Shown here: one piece after another, positions 1 to 13,737 of the stretch
Position numbering within the stretch: the first letter of the stretch is position 1
Layout: every line of letters starts with the position of its first letter
Assembly: GCF_006152115.1 (NCBI RefSeq)
Contig: NZ_VDFU01000006.1
Span: 1-64,000, forward strand
Length of the DNA: 64,000 bases
Source: Rubellimicrobium rubrum
GTDB lineage: Bacteria > Pseudomonadota > Alphaproteobacteria > Rhodobacterales > Rhodobacteraceae
Direction: 5' to 3'
Program-made: the position numbers and the translations under genes
Notes under the pieces: generated by a model
What the model saw: the letters and a program-made list of their open reading frames with translations, nothing else
Databases searched by the model: none
What the model was told of the DNA's origin: nothing

Positions 1-303
1 GCCAAGGCCTGCGACGCCATCACGGCGCACGACCCGCATGTGCGGGGCGTGGTGGTGCTGGGGCTCGACGCCCCCGCCGAGGAGCTGGCCCAGAGCTTCC
101 GGCTTGCTGCGCGCCAGCCGCTCGTGAAGGGCTTCGCCGTGGGCCGCACGATCTTCGGTTCGGTGGCGCGCGCCTGGCTCAGGGGGGAGATGGGCGACAA
201 GGAAGCGGTCGCGGAGATGGCCCGGCGTTTTGCGGGCCTGTGCGCGACCTGGGACGCGGCGCGTGCGGGACAGGCGACCTCGGAGCGGAGGGGTGCCGCA
301 TGA
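1..303 (+). CDS. iolC: IolC C-terminal end (5-dehydro-2-deoxygluconokinase, DUF2090 part), 5' truncated
   Basis: Only the last 100 codons are present; the gene starts before the window. The visible part matches the aldolase-like DUF2090 domain that follows the PfkB-type kinase domain in proteobacterial IolC. The motif VKGFAVGRTIF near the end is the phosphate-site signature of that domain, followed by the usual Trp-containing helix. IolC phosphorylates 5-dehydro-2-deoxy-D-gluconate in cytoplasmic myo-inositol degradation. Its TGA (301-303) overlaps the ATG of the next gene in an ATGA, and iolD and iolB follow, so the operon context agrees. The kinase active site cannot be checked here. Confidence 0.85.
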   Translation, partial: AKACDAITAHDPHVRGVVVLGLDAPAEELAQSFRLAARQPLVKGFAVGRTIFGSVARAWLRGEMGDKEAVAEMARRFAGLCATWDAARAGQATSERRGAA

Positions 304-713
304 CTCGGACCGTCTCGTTGCGCTTCCACAACCTGCCCGGCAGTCGCGCGGGCTTCGGGCGGGCTGGCACGCGGAGCCTCATCGCCGACCGGCCCGAAGG
401 CGTGGCCCAGGGCGAAGGCCTCGGCTTCAATGGGGCCGAGCTTCTTGCCGCCTCGATCGGGGGCTGCTTCTGGAACGATCTCCATTACGCCGCCGAGGCG
501 CGGGGCACGGTGCTTGGCGCCGTCGAGGTCGCGGTGGACGTCACGTTGTCGGGTGCCCCTCTCCGGGTCACTGCCGCCACGATCCACGCCCGCATTGCTG
601 CCGACGAACCGGCTCATGCGCGCGAATGCTTCGACGACGCTGCGGCCACGTCCACCATCGCCAATTCCGTCAGCGCGGCCTTTCCGGTCGCTTTCGCCTT
701 CGAGGACTTCTGA
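300..713 (+). CDS. OsmC-family protein with only the first cysteine
   Basis: This 137-residue protein has the OsmC/Ohr fold pattern. The segment LLAASIGGCFWNDL is the first active-site region and carries its cysteine. The second region, CPVS-like in peroxidatic OsmC proteins, reads TSTIANSVS, so the resolving cysteine is missing and thiol peroxidase activity is doubtful. The start at 300 is chosen because it forms an ATGA overlap with the iolC stop and gives the normal OsmC length; an earlier start would run inside iolC. It ends one base before iolD, so it is probably translated with the iol genes. Its role in inositol catabolism is unknown; redox or ligand binding is only a guess. Confidence 0.8.
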   Translation: MTRTVSLRFHNLPGSRAGFGRAGTRSLIADRPEGVAQGEGLGFNGAELLAASIGGCFWNDLHYAAEARGTVLGAVEVAVDVTLSGAPLRVTAATIHARIAADEPAHARECFDDAAATSTIANSVSAAFPVAFAFEDF

Positions 714-714
714 C

Positions 715-2547
715 ATGTCGACGATCCGCCTCACCGCCGCGCAGGCCATGGTGCGCTGGCTCCAGAACCAGCTTGCCGAGGATGGGACGCCCTTCATCTC
801 GGGCTGCTGGGCGATCTTCGGACACGGCAACGTGGCCGGCATCGGGGAGGCGCTGCACGGCGCCCGTGACACCTTCCAGACCTGCCGGGGCCACAACGAA
901 CAGGGGATGGCCCACGCGGCCATCGCCTATGCCAAGCAGCTTGGCCGCAGCCACGCCATGATGGTGACTTCGTCCATCGGTCCAGGCGCGCTCAACATGG
1001 TGACGGCGGCGGGCCTGGCCCATGTCAACCGCCTTCCGGTCCTGTTCGTCGTGGGCGACGTCTTCGCCAACCGCGGCCCCGACCCGGTGCTCCAGCAACT
1101 CGAGGATTTCAATGACGGCACCGTCTCGGTCAATGACTGCTTCCGCCCGGTGTCCCGCTACTTCGACCGGATCGAGCGTCCCGAACAACTCCTGACCGCG
1201 CTCCCGCGTGCCATGCGGACCATGACCGACCCCGCCGACTGCGGCCCGGTCACGCTGTCCTTCTGTCAGGACGTTCAGGCCGAGGCCTACGATTACCCCG
1301 CCGCCTTCTTCGAGCCCCGCGCGTGGCGCCGCCGCCGCGCGCAGCCCGATCCGGTCGAGGTCGCGAGCGTCGCTGCCCTCATCAAGGGGGCGGACTCCCC
1401 CGTGATCGTCGCGGGGGGCGGAGTCCATTACGGCCACGCCACCGAGGCGCTTCGCCGTTTCGCCGAGGCCACCGGCATCCCGGTCGTGGAAACCCAGGCC
1501 GGCAAGTCGTCCCTGCCTTGGGATCATCCGCTGAACCTTGGCGCGGTAGGGGTCACCGGGACGGCCGCCGCCAACGCAGTATGCGGCAGCGCCGACCTCG
1601 TGATCGGGGTGGGCACCCGCTTCCAGGACTTCACCACCGGCTCCTGGGCGCTCTTTTCCCGTCCCAACCGCAAGCTCGTCAGCCTCAACGTCCAGGCCTA
1701 TGACGCGATGAAGCACGGGGCCGAGCCGTTGGCTTGCGACGCCGAGGCGGGCCTTGCGGCCGTTCTCGCGGCTCTGCCCGGCTACCACGCCAAGCCGATC
1801 CCCGCCTCGCTCAAGGCTGACTGGTTCTCGGACGTCGATCAGCTCACCGACGCGCCAAAGCCCGACGACAACGCGCTGCCCACTGACAGCCAGGTCATCG
1901 GCGCCGTCCAACGTGCCAGCGGTCCCGACACGGTGGTGATGTGCGCCGCCGGCACCATGCCCGGTGAGCTTCACAAGCTCTGGAAGGCCACTCGCCCGAT
2001 GTCCTACCACATGGAATACGGCTTCTCCTGCATGGGCTACGAGATCGCGGGCGCGCTGGGCATCAAGATGGCCGAGCCGGATCGCGACGTCGTCTGCATG
2101 TTGGGCGACGGCAGCTACATGATGATGAACAGCGAACTGGCGACCGCCGCGATGATGAAGGTGCCCTTCACCGTCGTCATCACCGACAACCGGGGCTACG
2201 GCTGCATCAACCGCCTTCAGATGTCGACCGGGGGCGCGGAGTTCAACAACCTCCTCAAGGACGCCCATGGCGGCGCGAACAGCCGCATCGATTTCGCGGC
2301 TCACGCCGCCAGCATGGGAGCCGAGGCCGTCAAGGTAGGCACCATCAGCGAATTGGAGCAGGCGCTGGCCCGCCGACACGAGGCACAAGGGCCCTATGTC
2401 GTCGTCATCGACACCGACCCCTATCCCTCCACGCCGCATGGCGGATTCTGGTGGGACGTGGCCGTCCCCGAGGTGTCGGAACGGGCGGAAGTGCGCGAAA
2501 AGCGCGAGGCCTACGAAGCGCGCATCCGCGAGCAGGCGCGCACCTGA
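715..2547 (+). CDS. iolD: 3D-(3,5/4)-trihydroxycyclohexane-1,2-dione acylhydrolase IolD
   Basis: This 610-residue thiamine-diphosphate enzyme opens the ring of 3D-trihydroxycyclohexane-1,2-dione to give 5-deoxy-glucuronate in myo-inositol catabolism. The N-terminal domain has the ThDP-activating glutamate in GHNEQGMAHAA. The central domain has the nucleotide-fold part, and the C-terminal domain has the cofactor motif beginning LGDGSYMMMNSEL and ending near ITDN. Length and order fit the acetolactate-synthase-like IolD family. The start at 715 is two bases after the OsmC stop; longer in-frame extensions would overlap the OsmC gene. The substrate assignment rests on the flanking iolC and iolB. 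Confidence 0.95.
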   Translation: MSTIRLTAAQAMVRWLQNQLAEDGTPFISGCWAIFGHGNVAGIGEALHGARDTFQTCRGHNEQGMAHAAIAYAKQLGRSHAMMVTSSIGPGALNMVTAAGLAHVNRLPVLFVVGDVFANRGPDPVLQQLEDFNDGTVSVNDCFRPVSRYFDRIERPEQLLTALPRAMRTMTDPADCGPVTLSFCQDVQAEAYDYPAAFFEPRAWRRRRAQPDPVEVASVAALIKGADSPVIVAGGGVHYGHATEALRRFAEATGIPVVETQAGKSSLPWDHPLNLGAVGVTGTAAANAVCGSADLVIGVGTRFQDFTTGSWALFSRPNRKLVSLNVQAYDAMKHGAEPLACDAEAGLAAVLAALPGYHAKPIPASLKADWFSDVDQLTDAPKPDDNALPTDSQVIGAVQRASGPDTVVMCAAGTMPGELHKLWKATRPMSYHMEYGFSCMGYEIAGALGIKMAEPDRDVVCMLGDGSYMMMNSELATAAMMKVPFTVVITDNRGYGCINRLQMSTGGAEFNNLLKDAHGGANSRIDFAAHAASMGAEAVKVGTISELEQALARRHEAQGPYVVVIDTDPYPSTPHGGFWWDVAVPEVSERAEVREKREAYEARIREQART

Positions 2548-2600
2548 CCCAGACGGCGGCTCCTAGACACAGGAGCCGTCCCATTCCGGAGAGAGGCCCC

Positions 2601-2804
2601 ATGGAAAGGCTCTTCGATTTCAACCACCCCTTCTTCCGCCCGCTCTGGCTCCGCATCCTGATCGTTGCGGTCTGCCTTCTCTGGGCGATGTTCGAGGCCA
2701 GCACGGGCCAGATGATGTGGGCCATCCTGTTCGGCGCCATCGGCCTTTATGCCGCCTATGGCTTCTTCGTCACCTTCAACCCGCGCGAGCCCGAGGACAA
2801 ATGA
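2601..2804 (+). CDS. 67-residue membrane protein in the iol operon
   Basis: A short protein beginning MERLFDFNHPFFRPLW, with two hydrophobic stretches (about residues 17-33 and 39-56) and a charged tail. It resembles small membrane proteins found in Rhodobacteraceae, possibly DUF3329-like, but I am not certain of the family. A good ribosome site (GGAGAG, 2588-2593) precedes the ATG. The stop overlaps the iolB start in an ATGA, so the two are translationally coupled. Nothing in the sequence shows an enzymatic function; it could be a small partner of a membrane protein. Confidence 0.7.
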   Translation: MERLFDFNHPFFRPLWLRILIVAVCLLWAMFEASTGQMMWAILFGAIGLYAAYGFFVTFNPREPEDK

Positions 2805-3610
2805 GCCACCTTCTCGTCCACCCCGCAGGCGACACCGGCAAGGTCCACGACATCACGCCCGACAGCGCGGGCTGGGGCTATGTGGGCTTCGGGCTGTACC
2901 GCCTGCGCGCGGGTGAACGCGCCGCCGAGGCCACCGGCGACCGCGAGGTCATCCTGGTCCTCGTCGAGGGGCGCGCCCGCATCACTGGCGCGGGCCAGGA
3001 CTGGGGCGAGTTGGGCAACCGCATGGACGTCTTCGAAAAGACCCCGCCCCACTGCCTCTACCTGCCGAACGGCACCGACTGGGAGGCGGTGGCCACCACC
3101 GACTGCACCTTGGCCGTCTGCACCGCGCCAGGGCAGGGCGGCCACGAAGCCCAGCGCCTCGGCCCGGAGGGGATCGAGCTCACGCCCCGGGGCCGGGGCA
3201 CCAACACCCGGCACGTGAACAACATCGCCATGGAAGGCCGCGACGTCGCGGACTCTCTCCTGGTGACCGAGGTGTTCACCCCCGCCGGCCACTGGTCGAG
3301 CTACCCGAGCCACCGTCACGACGAGGACGACTTCCCGCGCATGACCTATCTGGAGGAAACCTACTACATGCGCCTCAACCCCGCGCAGGGCTTCGGCATC
3401 CAGCGGGTCTACACCGAGGATGGCTCGCTCGACGAGACGATGGCCGTCCGTAACCACGACGTAACGCTCGTCCCCAAAGGCCACCACCCCTGCGGCGCGC
3501 CCCACGGTTACGAGATGTACTACCTCAACGTCATGGCCGGGCCGCTCCGGAAATGGCGCTTCCAGAACGACCCCGACCACGATTGGATCGCCCAGCGGGA
3601 TGCAGGTTAG
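2801..3610 (+). CDS. iolB: 5-deoxy-glucuronate isomerase IolB
   Basis: This 269-residue protein has two cupin halves. The metal-site motif SHRHDEDDFPR followed by EETYYMR in the C-terminal half is characteristic of IolB, as is the closing PHGYEMYYLNVMAG. It isomerises 5-deoxy-glucuronate, the IolD product, to the 5-dehydro-2-deoxy-gluconate used by IolC. The start at 2801 makes an ATGA overlap with the preceding small membrane gene. iolE, which usually lies near iolD and iolB, is not in this stretch and presumably lies upstream or elsewhere. It is the last gene of the operon; no strong terminator follows. Confidence 0.95.
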   Translation: MSHLLVHPAGDTGKVHDITPDSAGWGYVGFGLYRLRAGERAAEATGDREVILVLVEGRARITGAGQDWGELGNRMDVFEKTPPHCLYLPNGTDWEAVATTDCTLAVCTAPGQGGHEAQRLGPEGIELTPRGRGTNTRHVNNIAMEGRDVADSLLVTEVFTPAGHWSSYPSHRHDEDDFPRMTYLEETYYMRLNPAQGFGIQRVYTEDGSLDETMAVRNHDVTLVPKGHHPCGAPHGYEMYYLNVMAGPLRKWRFQNDPDHDWIAQRDAG

Positions 3611-3929
3611 GGCCAGTTGCCCGTCCCCCGTTGCTTCGGATCAGGCCCACCGCGCGCAGCGGTGACGGAACCTTGACAGTCTTCGGCCACCCTAGGGCCG
3701 AGACCAGACGGGGCCGCTGGCGGGACATCGCTCTCCCGCCTCCGGAAGGCACCCCCGCACCGCTTTCAACTGGGACCCGGAAAAGTGCCTTCGGACCGAC
3801 CGGGGAACCAAGCCCCTGCCGCCGCGCGTCGAAACAGCGCCCCCTGCCTGGCCGGAGTGGCGTCCGCCGGGCAGAGCCGGAGGCCGTCCCCGACCCGCTC
3901 AGCGGCGCGGGGATACGCTCCGACTGATT
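3611..3929. other. Convergent intergenic region iolB/pgm
   Basis: About 320 bases between the stops of iolB (+) and pgm (-). I see no supported gene. The best hairpin is a weak 6-bp stem TCGGCC/GGCCGA at 3683-3701, which could help end transcription but has no T-run. Confidence 0.5.
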
Positions 3930-7713
<3,784 letters not shown>

Positions 7714-7717
<4 letters not shown>

Positions 7718-9144
7718 GCGTGATTGGCGACGTCGCGATACAGCTTTGCATAGGCTCTGGCCGAAGTGTGCCACCCTACCGGTTGCGCCATCGCATTCGC
7801 CTGCATCCGCGTCCAGACGTCTTGGTCCTTGAAGAGCGTGCAGAGTTGCACGAGCGCACCGTTCAGCGCATCGACCGTGACCGGGTGGAACTGAATGCCC
7901 GTCGCCACCCCGGCGGCCAGAGCGGCGGGCGAGGCATGGATAACCGTGTCGGCCAGGCCGCCCGTCAGCGCCACGACCGGGACCGTCCCATACCGCAGGC
8001 CGTACATCTGCGTCAGGCCGCAGGGTTCGAAGCGCGATGGCACGAGGATGGCGTCCCCGCCCGCGATCATCCGGTGCGACAGCGCCTCGTCATAGCCGAT
8101 CCGCACGCCCACTTGGCCATTCTGGCTCGCCTTGCGGAAACTCTCCTCCAGCCAGCCGTCGCCCGAGCCGAGCACGATCAACTGGCCTCCATGGGCCAGA
8201 AGGCTGGGCAGGGCCTCGATCAGCAGGTCCAGTCCCTTCTGCTCGGTCAGCCGGGACACGACGACGCAGAGCGGACCGTCGGATTCGGGCAGTCCGAACT
8301 CCCGGCGGAGCGCCTCCCTGTTGGCGGCCTTGCCGGCCGGATCAAAGTAGGGCTGCACCGCGGGATCGGTGGCAGGGTTCCACACTGACTCATCGATCCC
8401 GTTAAGGACCCCGTGCAGATCATCCCGCCGCGCGCGGATCACCCCATCAAGGCCCATGCCGAACTCCGGACGCATCAGCTCGGCGGCGTAGGTCGGCGAT
8501 ACCGTGGTGAGCCGGTCCGCCCCGACGAGCCCGGCCTTCAGCGCCGAGATCCGCCCCCAGAACTCGAAGCCATCCGCGTTGAACCGGCCCGGGTCCAACC
8601 GAAGCGAGCCGATCCTGGCGTACGAAGCCAGGCCATGAAACGCTATGTTGTGAACCGTCAGGATCGTGCCGGCCCGCCGCCGATCTGCAGCAACCGCTCG
8701 GAGGTATTCGGGAACTAGGCCAGCCTGCCAGTCGTGGCAATGAAGAACGTCCGGCGTCCAGTCACCCAGACCTTCGGCCGCGATGCGTGCCGCCATCCAG
8801 CACAGGCCGGCGAACCGTTCCGGGTTGTCCGGCCAGTCATGCCCGTCAGCGCCCAGATAGATGCTGCCCGTTCGCTCATACAGATGCGGCGCGTCGACCA
8901 CGAGAAGGTCGAGGCCCGCAGCCGTCGCCGCGATGACTGTTGCGTGCCCACCGAAGAGGTTCCACTCCTCCATGACGATCCCCTCGCGGGCGATCGCCCT
9001 GAGCACCTCGGGGTAGCCTGGCAGAAGGACGCGCATCTCCACCCCTTCCGCCCTCAAGGCGGAGGGCAGGGCGCCCACCACATCAGCGAGCCCCCCGGTC
9101 TTGACCAGGGGGGCGCATTCCGAGGCGACCGACAGGACCCGCAT
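7714..9144 (-). CDS. glgA: Glycogen synthase GlgA (ADP-glucose dependent)
   Basis: A 476-residue GT5 glycosyltransferase that adds glucose from ADP-glucose to glycogen. The N-terminal ADP-glucose motif KTGGLADVVGALP and the C-terminal PSRFEPCGLTQMYG motif with its E-x7-E arrangement are both present. I choose the ATG at 9144, which overlaps the glgC stop as TGATG; a GTG at 9147 directly before it is possible and adds one residue. Length is normal for the family. It lies between glgC and glgX in the glycogen operon. Confidence 0.97.
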
Positions 9145-10403
9145 CACAGGCTCGCGGCTCTTCGGTCCAGCATGTCCTGGGTGACAAGGGTGATCCCCTT
9201 TTCACTGACGCGGAACCACTTCGCGTCCTCCACCGGATCCTCGCCCACGATCAGCCCCTCCGGGATCACCACGCCTCTGTCGATCACCGCGCGCCGCAGG
9301 CGGGCGTGGCGGTTCACGGTCACGTAAGGCAGGACGACGGCATGGTCGAGCGTGGCAAATGAGTTCGTGTGGACCTGTGTGAAAAGCAACGAGTTGCGCA
9401 CCTCCGTGCCCGAGATGATGCAGCCACCTGACACCATGGACGAAACCGCGCTCCCCCGGCGTCCGACCTCGTCATGAATGAACTTGGCCGGCGGCGTCAT
9501 CTCCGAATAGGTCCAGATGGGCCATTCATGATCCCAAAGGTTCAACTCGGGGATGAAGTTGGTCAGGTCGATGTTGGCCTGCCAGTACGCATCCACTGTG
9601 CCCACGTCGCGCCAATAGGCCGGCGCACCGGGCGCGCGGACGCAGGAATCGTCGAAGCGATGCGCCCGAGCCGCGCCGCGCGCCACGATGGCCGGGATCA
9701 GGTCGTGCCCGAAGTCATGGCTCGAGTTCGGGTCGTTCGCGTCGTGTTGCAGAAGTTGGCGCAGGAATGGCCATGAAAAGACGTAGATGCCCATCGAGGC
9801 CAGCGACAGGTCGGGATTCTCCGGCGTAGGGGGTGGATCCTTCGGCTTCTCCAAGAAGCTGGTGATCTTGCCGGTGGCATCGACGGCCATGACGCCAAAG
9901 GCCGAGGCCTCTTCGCGCGGAACGGTAAGGCAGCCGATCGTCACGTCAGCACCGCTTTCGGCGTGTTCGCGGATCATGACCTCGTAGTCCATCTTGTAGA
10001 TGTGGTCGCCTGCCAGGATGATGATGAAATCGACGTCGTAGCTGTCCACGATGTCGATGTTCTGCGTCACCGCGTCTGCCGTGCCCCGGTACCAGCTCTC
10101 ATCGTCCATCCTCTGGGAAGCCGGCAGGATGTCGAGAAACTCGTTCCGCTCGGCCCGAAAGAAGGTCCATCCGCGTTGGAGATGGCGGATCAGGCTGTGG
10201 GCCTTGTACTGTGTGGCGATGGCGATCTTGCGGATGCCCGAGTTCATCGCGTTCGACAAAGCAAAATCGATGATCCGGGACTTGCCCCCGAAGTACACGG
10301 CGGGCTTTACCCGGCGGTCCGTGAGCTCCCGCAGCCGGGAGCCCCGTCCGCCCGCCAGAACAAAGGCCATGGATCTGTTGGTCAGTCTGCGAGTCTGCGG
10401 CAT
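9144..10403 (-). CDS. glgC: Glucose-1-phosphate adenylyltransferase GlgC
   Basis: A 419-residue ADP-glucose pyrophosphorylase, the committed step of glycogen synthesis. The nucleotide motif [17 protein letters not shown] is near the N-terminus, with [11 protein letters not shown] after it. The C-terminal half has the left-handed beta-helix seen in the family. The start at 10403 (MPQTRRL) gives the usual length and lies 20 bases after the glgB stop; a longer in-frame extension reaches into glgB and is not supported. Family members are allosterically controlled by glycolytic intermediates; that is general knowledge and not visible here. Confidence 0.97.
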   Translation of the reverse strand: MPQTRRLTNRSMAFVLAGGRGSRLRELTDRRVKPAVYFGGKSRIIDFALSNAMNSGIRKIAIATQYKAHSLIRHLQRGWTFFRAERNEFLDILPASQRMDDESWYRGTADAVTQNIDIVDSYDVDFIIILAGDHIYKMDYEVMIREHAESGADVTIGCLTVPREEASAFGVMAVDATGKITSFLEKPKDPPPTPENPDLSLASMGIYVFSWPFLRQLLQHDANDPNSSHDFGHDLIPAIVARGAARAHRFDDSCVRAPGAPAYWRDVGTVDAYWQANIDLTNFIPELNLWDHEWPIWTYSEMTPPAKFIHDEVGRRGSAVSSMVSGGCIISGTEVRNSLLFTQVHTNSFATLDHAVVLPYVTVNRHARLRRAVIDRGVVIPEGLIVGEDPVEDAKWFRVSEKGITLVTQDMLDRRAASL

Positions 10404-10423
10404 GCGTCGGGCCTCCCCTCCCG

Positions 10424-12619
10424 TCAGCGGTCTAGTTGGAAGATCAGCGTCGAAAGCGGCGGCAACGTCATCGGCGCCGAGAAGGGTTGGCCCATCCAGC
10501 CGCGCTCCTCGGCGGTGACGCCGCCCATGTTGCCCCGTCCGCCGCCGTCGTACAGCACGGCGTCGGTGTTCATCACCTCGCGCCACCGCCCACCCTCGGG
10601 CAGGCCAATGCGGTGATCCCGACGTTCGACGGGGGTGAAGTTGCTAACCACAACGCAGGGCGCGTCCGTTTCGAAGCCGCGGCGGATCCATGCGAAGACC
10701 GAGTTCTCTGCGTCGCCACCCTCGATCCATGCAAAGCCTTCCGGGTCGCAGTCGCGGGCATGGAGCGCCGGCGTTGCCCGGTACAGGGTGTTAAGGTCGC
10801 GGACGAGTCGCTGGATGCCCCGGTGCTCTGGGCCATGAGCCGGGGCCGCCCAGTCGATCTCGATCTGGTGGTTCCACTCGGCGCGCTGTCCGAACTCGCA
10901 ACCCATGAACAGGAGCTTCTTGCCCGGGTGCCCCCACATGAAGCCGTAATAGGCCCGGAGGTTGGCGCATTTTTCCCACCAGTTGCCGGGCATCTTGGCG
11001 ACCATGGAGCCTTTGCCGTGCACGACCTCGTCATGGCTGATCGGCAGGATGAAGTTCTCGGAAAAGGCGTACTGGAGGCCGAACGTCATCTGGTGGTGGT
11101 GATACTTCCGGTGCACCGGCTCCTTGTGCATGTAGGACAGGGTGTCGTTCATCCACCCCATGTTCCACTTGTAGCCGAACCCGAGTCCGCCCACATTCGT
11201 GGGAGCCGAGACCTTCGGGAACGACGTCGACTCCTCGGCTACCGTCATGATGCCGGGATGCCGGCCATAGGTGGCCTCGTTCATCCGCCGCAGGACGTCG
11301 ATGGCCTCTAGGTTCTCCCGGCCGCCATGAACGTTGGGAACCCACTCGCCGGCTTTCCGTGAATAGTCACGATAAAGCATGGACGCCACGGCATCCACGC
11401 GCAGCCCGTCGATGTGATATTCGTCTAGCCAGAACAGCGCATTGGCGACCAGGAAGTTGGCGACCTCCCGGCGGCCATAGTTGTAGATCAGGGTGTTCCA
11501 GTCCTGGTGGAACCCCTCGCGCGGGTCCTGATGCTCGTAGAGCGCCGTGCCGTCAAACCGAGCAAGGCCGTGGGCGTCGCTTGGAAAATGCCCGGGCACC
11601 CAGTCCAGAAGAATGCCCAGACCTGCCTCGTGCGCCGCCTGGACAAGGTCCCGGAACTCGTGCGGCGGGCCGAAGCGAATCGTCGGCGCATAAAGCCCGA
11701 CGGGCTGGTAGCCCCAGGAGCCGTCGAAGGGATACTCCGACACGGGCAGGAACTCGAGATGGGTGAAACCCATCTCCTTGGCGTAGCTCACCAGTTCGAC
11801 GGCCGCCTCGCGATAGGACAGCGGGCGCCCCCCGTCAGCCGAGACCCGCTTCCAGGAGCCGAGATGCACCTCGTAGATCGAGATGGGTGCATCCCGGCGA
11901 TTGCGGTCCGCCCGGAGATCCATCCATTCCTTGTCGTCCCAGCCATAACCGCTGATGTCGCGCACGACACTGGCCGTCTCGGGCGGGTGCTGGGCGCCGA
12001 AGCCCACGGGGTCCGCCTTGAGAGGCAGCAGCTCTCCATGCGGGCCGATGATCTCGTACTTGTAGGTGGCGAGATCGCCGACACCGGGCACGAAGATCTC
12101 CCAGACACCGGTGGCGCCGCGACGACGCATGGCGTGACGCCGGCCATCCCAAGCGTTGAAGTCTCCGACCACGGAAACCCGACGCGCGTTGGGCGCCCAG
12201 ACTGCGAAATGGGTGCCACGAACCTTCTGATGATCCATGACATGGGCGCCCAAGGCCTGCCAGAGGCATTGGTGGGTGCCTTCACCCAGCAGGTACTCGT
12301 CGAGGTCGCCCAGCACGGGGCCGAAGCGATAGGCGTCGTCGTAGGTCCAGGTGCTGCCATGCCCGCGGCCTCGCAGCCGATAATCTGACTGACCCGCCGG
12401 AATGCGTCCGCAGAACAAAGGTCCCTCGATCCGCGGTAGCGGGACGTCCTGCGATCCGATGATCGCGAACATCTCCTCGGCCCCAGGATCGATGGCCGTG
12501 ACCCAGGTCTCATCGCCATGAACATGCGGCCCAAGGACCGAGAATGGCTCGTCGTGCCGCCCGGCAAGGAGCCGCGCGATCGTCGCGCTGTCGAGCGGGT
12601 GGTTCGCTACGGTGTTCAT
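10424..12619 (-). CDS. glgB: 1,4-alpha-glucan branching enzyme GlgB
   Basis: A 731-residue GH13 enzyme that makes alpha-1,6 branches in glycogen. An N-terminal branching-enzyme domain and a CBM48 domain ([15 protein letters not shown]) precede the barrel. Catalytic motifs seen are DWVPGHFP, the nucleophile in [12 protein letters not shown], the acid in VAEESTSFP and [10 protein letters not shown]. It is the first gene of the glg operon, so the operon promoter should lie in 12620-12860. Length matches the E. coli type (about 728). Start at 12619 is the natural ATG with no upstream competitor. Confidence 0.97.
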   Translation of the reverse strand: MNTVANHPLDSATIARLLAGRHDEPFSVLGPHVHGDETWVTAIDPGAEEMFAIIGSQDVPLPRIEGPLFCGRIPAGQSDYRLRGRGHGSTWTYDDAYRFGPVLGDLDEYLLGEGTHQCLWQALGAHVMDHQKVRGTHFAVWAPNARRVSVVGDFNAWDGRRHAMRRRGATGVWEIFVPGVGDLATYKYEIIGPHGELLPLKADPVGFGAQHPPETASVVRDISGYGWDDKEWMDLRADRNRRDAPISIYEVHLGSWKRVSADGGRPLSYREAAVELVSYAKEMGFTHLEFLPVSEYPFDGSWGYQPVGLYAPTIRFGPPHEFRDLVQAAHEAGLGILLDWVPGHFPSDAHGLARFDGTALYEHQDPREGFHQDWNTLIYNYGRREVANFLVANALFWLDEYHIDGLRVDAVASMLYRDYSRKAGEWVPNVHGGRENLEAIDVLRRMNEATYGRHPGIMTVAEESTSFPKVSAPTNVGGLGFGYKWNMGWMNDTLSYMHKEPVHRKYHHHQMTFGLQYAFSENFILPISHDEVVHGKGSMVAKMPGNWWEKCANLRAYYGFMWGHPGKKLLFMGCEFGQRAEWNHQIEIDWAAPAHGPEHRGIQRLVRDLNTLYRATPALHARDCDPEGFAWIEGGDAENSVFAWIRRGFETDAPCVVVSNFTPVERRDHRIGLPEGGRWREVMNTDAVLYDGGGRGNMGGVTAEERGWMGQPFSAPMTLPPLSTLIFQLDR

Positions 12620-12642
12620 TCTTAGGGATCATAGGCCCGGAC

Positions 12643-12663
12643 GGCCCTCCCGCAAGGGAGGCC
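12643..12663 (-). promoter_or_regulatory. Stem-loop in the glgB leader
   Basis: GGCC-C-TCCC / GGGAGGCC forms an 8-bp stem with one bulged C and a four-base loop, lying 24-44 bases upstream of the glgB ATG. It would sit in the 5' untranslated part of the glycogen operon mRNA. A regulatory role is inferred only from position. Confidence 0.35.
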
Positions 12664-12859
12664 TCGTCGTGTTGGAGCCCAACGTCCGTCGAAGCCCCGT
12701 TTTTTCCGATCTGCGCCGATGGCCGGGGCAAGACCGCTACGGCCGATCCGGAGGTCATCCGGTGTTGAAGAAGCCCTTGCATTCGCCCGTCCCAACACGA
12801 TCCGGCGGGCAGTCCGGCCAGACCATCGCCGGAGTCCCTGGGGCCAAGAAAGACGAAGA

Positions 12860-12889
12860 GCGGAGATCGTCTCGGATGACGATCTCCGC
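12860..12889 (-). terminator. Terminator of the frc operon
   Basis: A perfect 12-bp inverted repeat, GCGGAGATCGTC / GACGATCTCCGC, with a 6-base loop, 30 bases past the frcA stop. On the minus strand it is followed by a T-rich stretch (TCTTCGTCTTTCTT). This is the clearest intrinsic terminator in the window and separates frc from the glg operon downstream. Confidence 0.85.
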
Positions 12890-12918
12890 CACTGCGCAAC
12901 CCGGCGCGCCTTAAAAGG

Positions 12919-13737
12919 TCAGGCGGTCTCGAACTCGGTGTCCGGGACGCGAGCCCCGGTCATGTAGGCCACCGCATCCGACATGGTGTGGTTCTGCGGC
13001 CGGATCACGCAAAGCCGCTTGCCAAGGCGGTGGACGTGGATGCGATCCGCGACTTCGAACACGTGCGGCATGTTGTGCGAGATCAGGATGATAGGGATGC
13101 CCCGCGACCGGACGTCGAGAATCAACTCCAGCACCCGGCGCGATTCCTTGACGCCAAGGGCCGCCGTCGGTTCGTCCAGGATGATGACCTTGGACCCGAA
13201 GGCCGCGGCGCGAGCCACCGCCACCCCCTGGCGCTGTCCGCCGGACAGCGTTTCGACCGCTTGGTTGATGTTCTGGATCGTCATCAGGCCAAGGTCGTTC
13301 AGCTTTTCACGGGCGAACCGCTCCATCCGCGGGCGATCGAGTTGGCGGAACCACTGGCCCAGGATGCCGGGCTTCCGCAGTTCCCGGCCCATGAACATGT
13401 TGTCCGCGATCGACAGCGCCGGGGACATGGCAAGGGTCTGATAAACCGTCTCGATCCCGGCTTGCCGTGCTTCGGTCGGGGTTCGGAACGCGACCTTCTG
13501 CCCGTCAAGGAGGATGTCCCCCTCGTCCGGGATGACGGCGCCGGACACGGCCTTGATCAGCGTGGACTTACCCGCTCCGTTGTCGCCGATGACCGCCAGG
13601 ATCTCACCCGGGTAGAGGTCGAAATCGCAGTGGTCCAGAGCCACGACCTTGCCGTAGCGCTTCACGAGGCCCCGGCCCATCAGGATGGGCTGCCGCCCCG
13701 CCATGGTCGGATCCTGGACTTGGGTTTGCGTCTGCAT
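12919..13737 (-). CDS. frcA: Fructose-type sugar ABC transporter, ATP-binding protein
   Basis: A 272-residue single-ATPase-domain protein. Walker A is GDNGAGKST, the signature is LSGGQRQGVAVARA and Walker B is VIILDEPTAALG, with the switch His in ISHNMPHV. A single cassette, rather than the duplicated RbsA type, plus the neighbours points to the FrcBCA group of Sinorhizobium-type fructose importers. The start at 13737 overlaps the frcC stop as TGATG; an extended N-terminus would lie inside frcC. It powers import through FrcC at the inner membrane. Substrate is inferred from family resemblance. Confidence 0.88.
   Translation of the reverse strand: MQTQTQVQDPTMAGRQPILMGRGLVKRYGKVVALDHCDFDLYPGEILAVIGDNGAGKSTLIKAVSGAVIPDEGDILLDGQKVAFRTPTEARQAGIETVYQTLAMSPALSIADNMFMGRELRKPGILGQWFRQLDRPRMERFAREKLNDLGLMTIQNINQAVETLSGGQRQGVAVARAAAFGSKVIILDEPTAALGVKESRRVLELILDVRSRGIPIILISHNMPHVFEVADRIHVHRLGKRLCVIRPQNHTMSDAVAYMTGARVPDTEFETA

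Noticed and set aside
670-2439. Long minus-strand reading frame opposite iolD
   Set aside because: It is a mirror of the GC-biased codons of iolD, with no recognisable domain. The same applies to other long opposite-strand frames such as 27757-30429, 4815-5585 and 32228-33130.
3673-3701. TTGACA box and small hairpin between iolB and pgm
   Set aside because: No gene follows on the plus strand and the stem is only 6 bp without a T-run; too weak to call as promoter or terminator.
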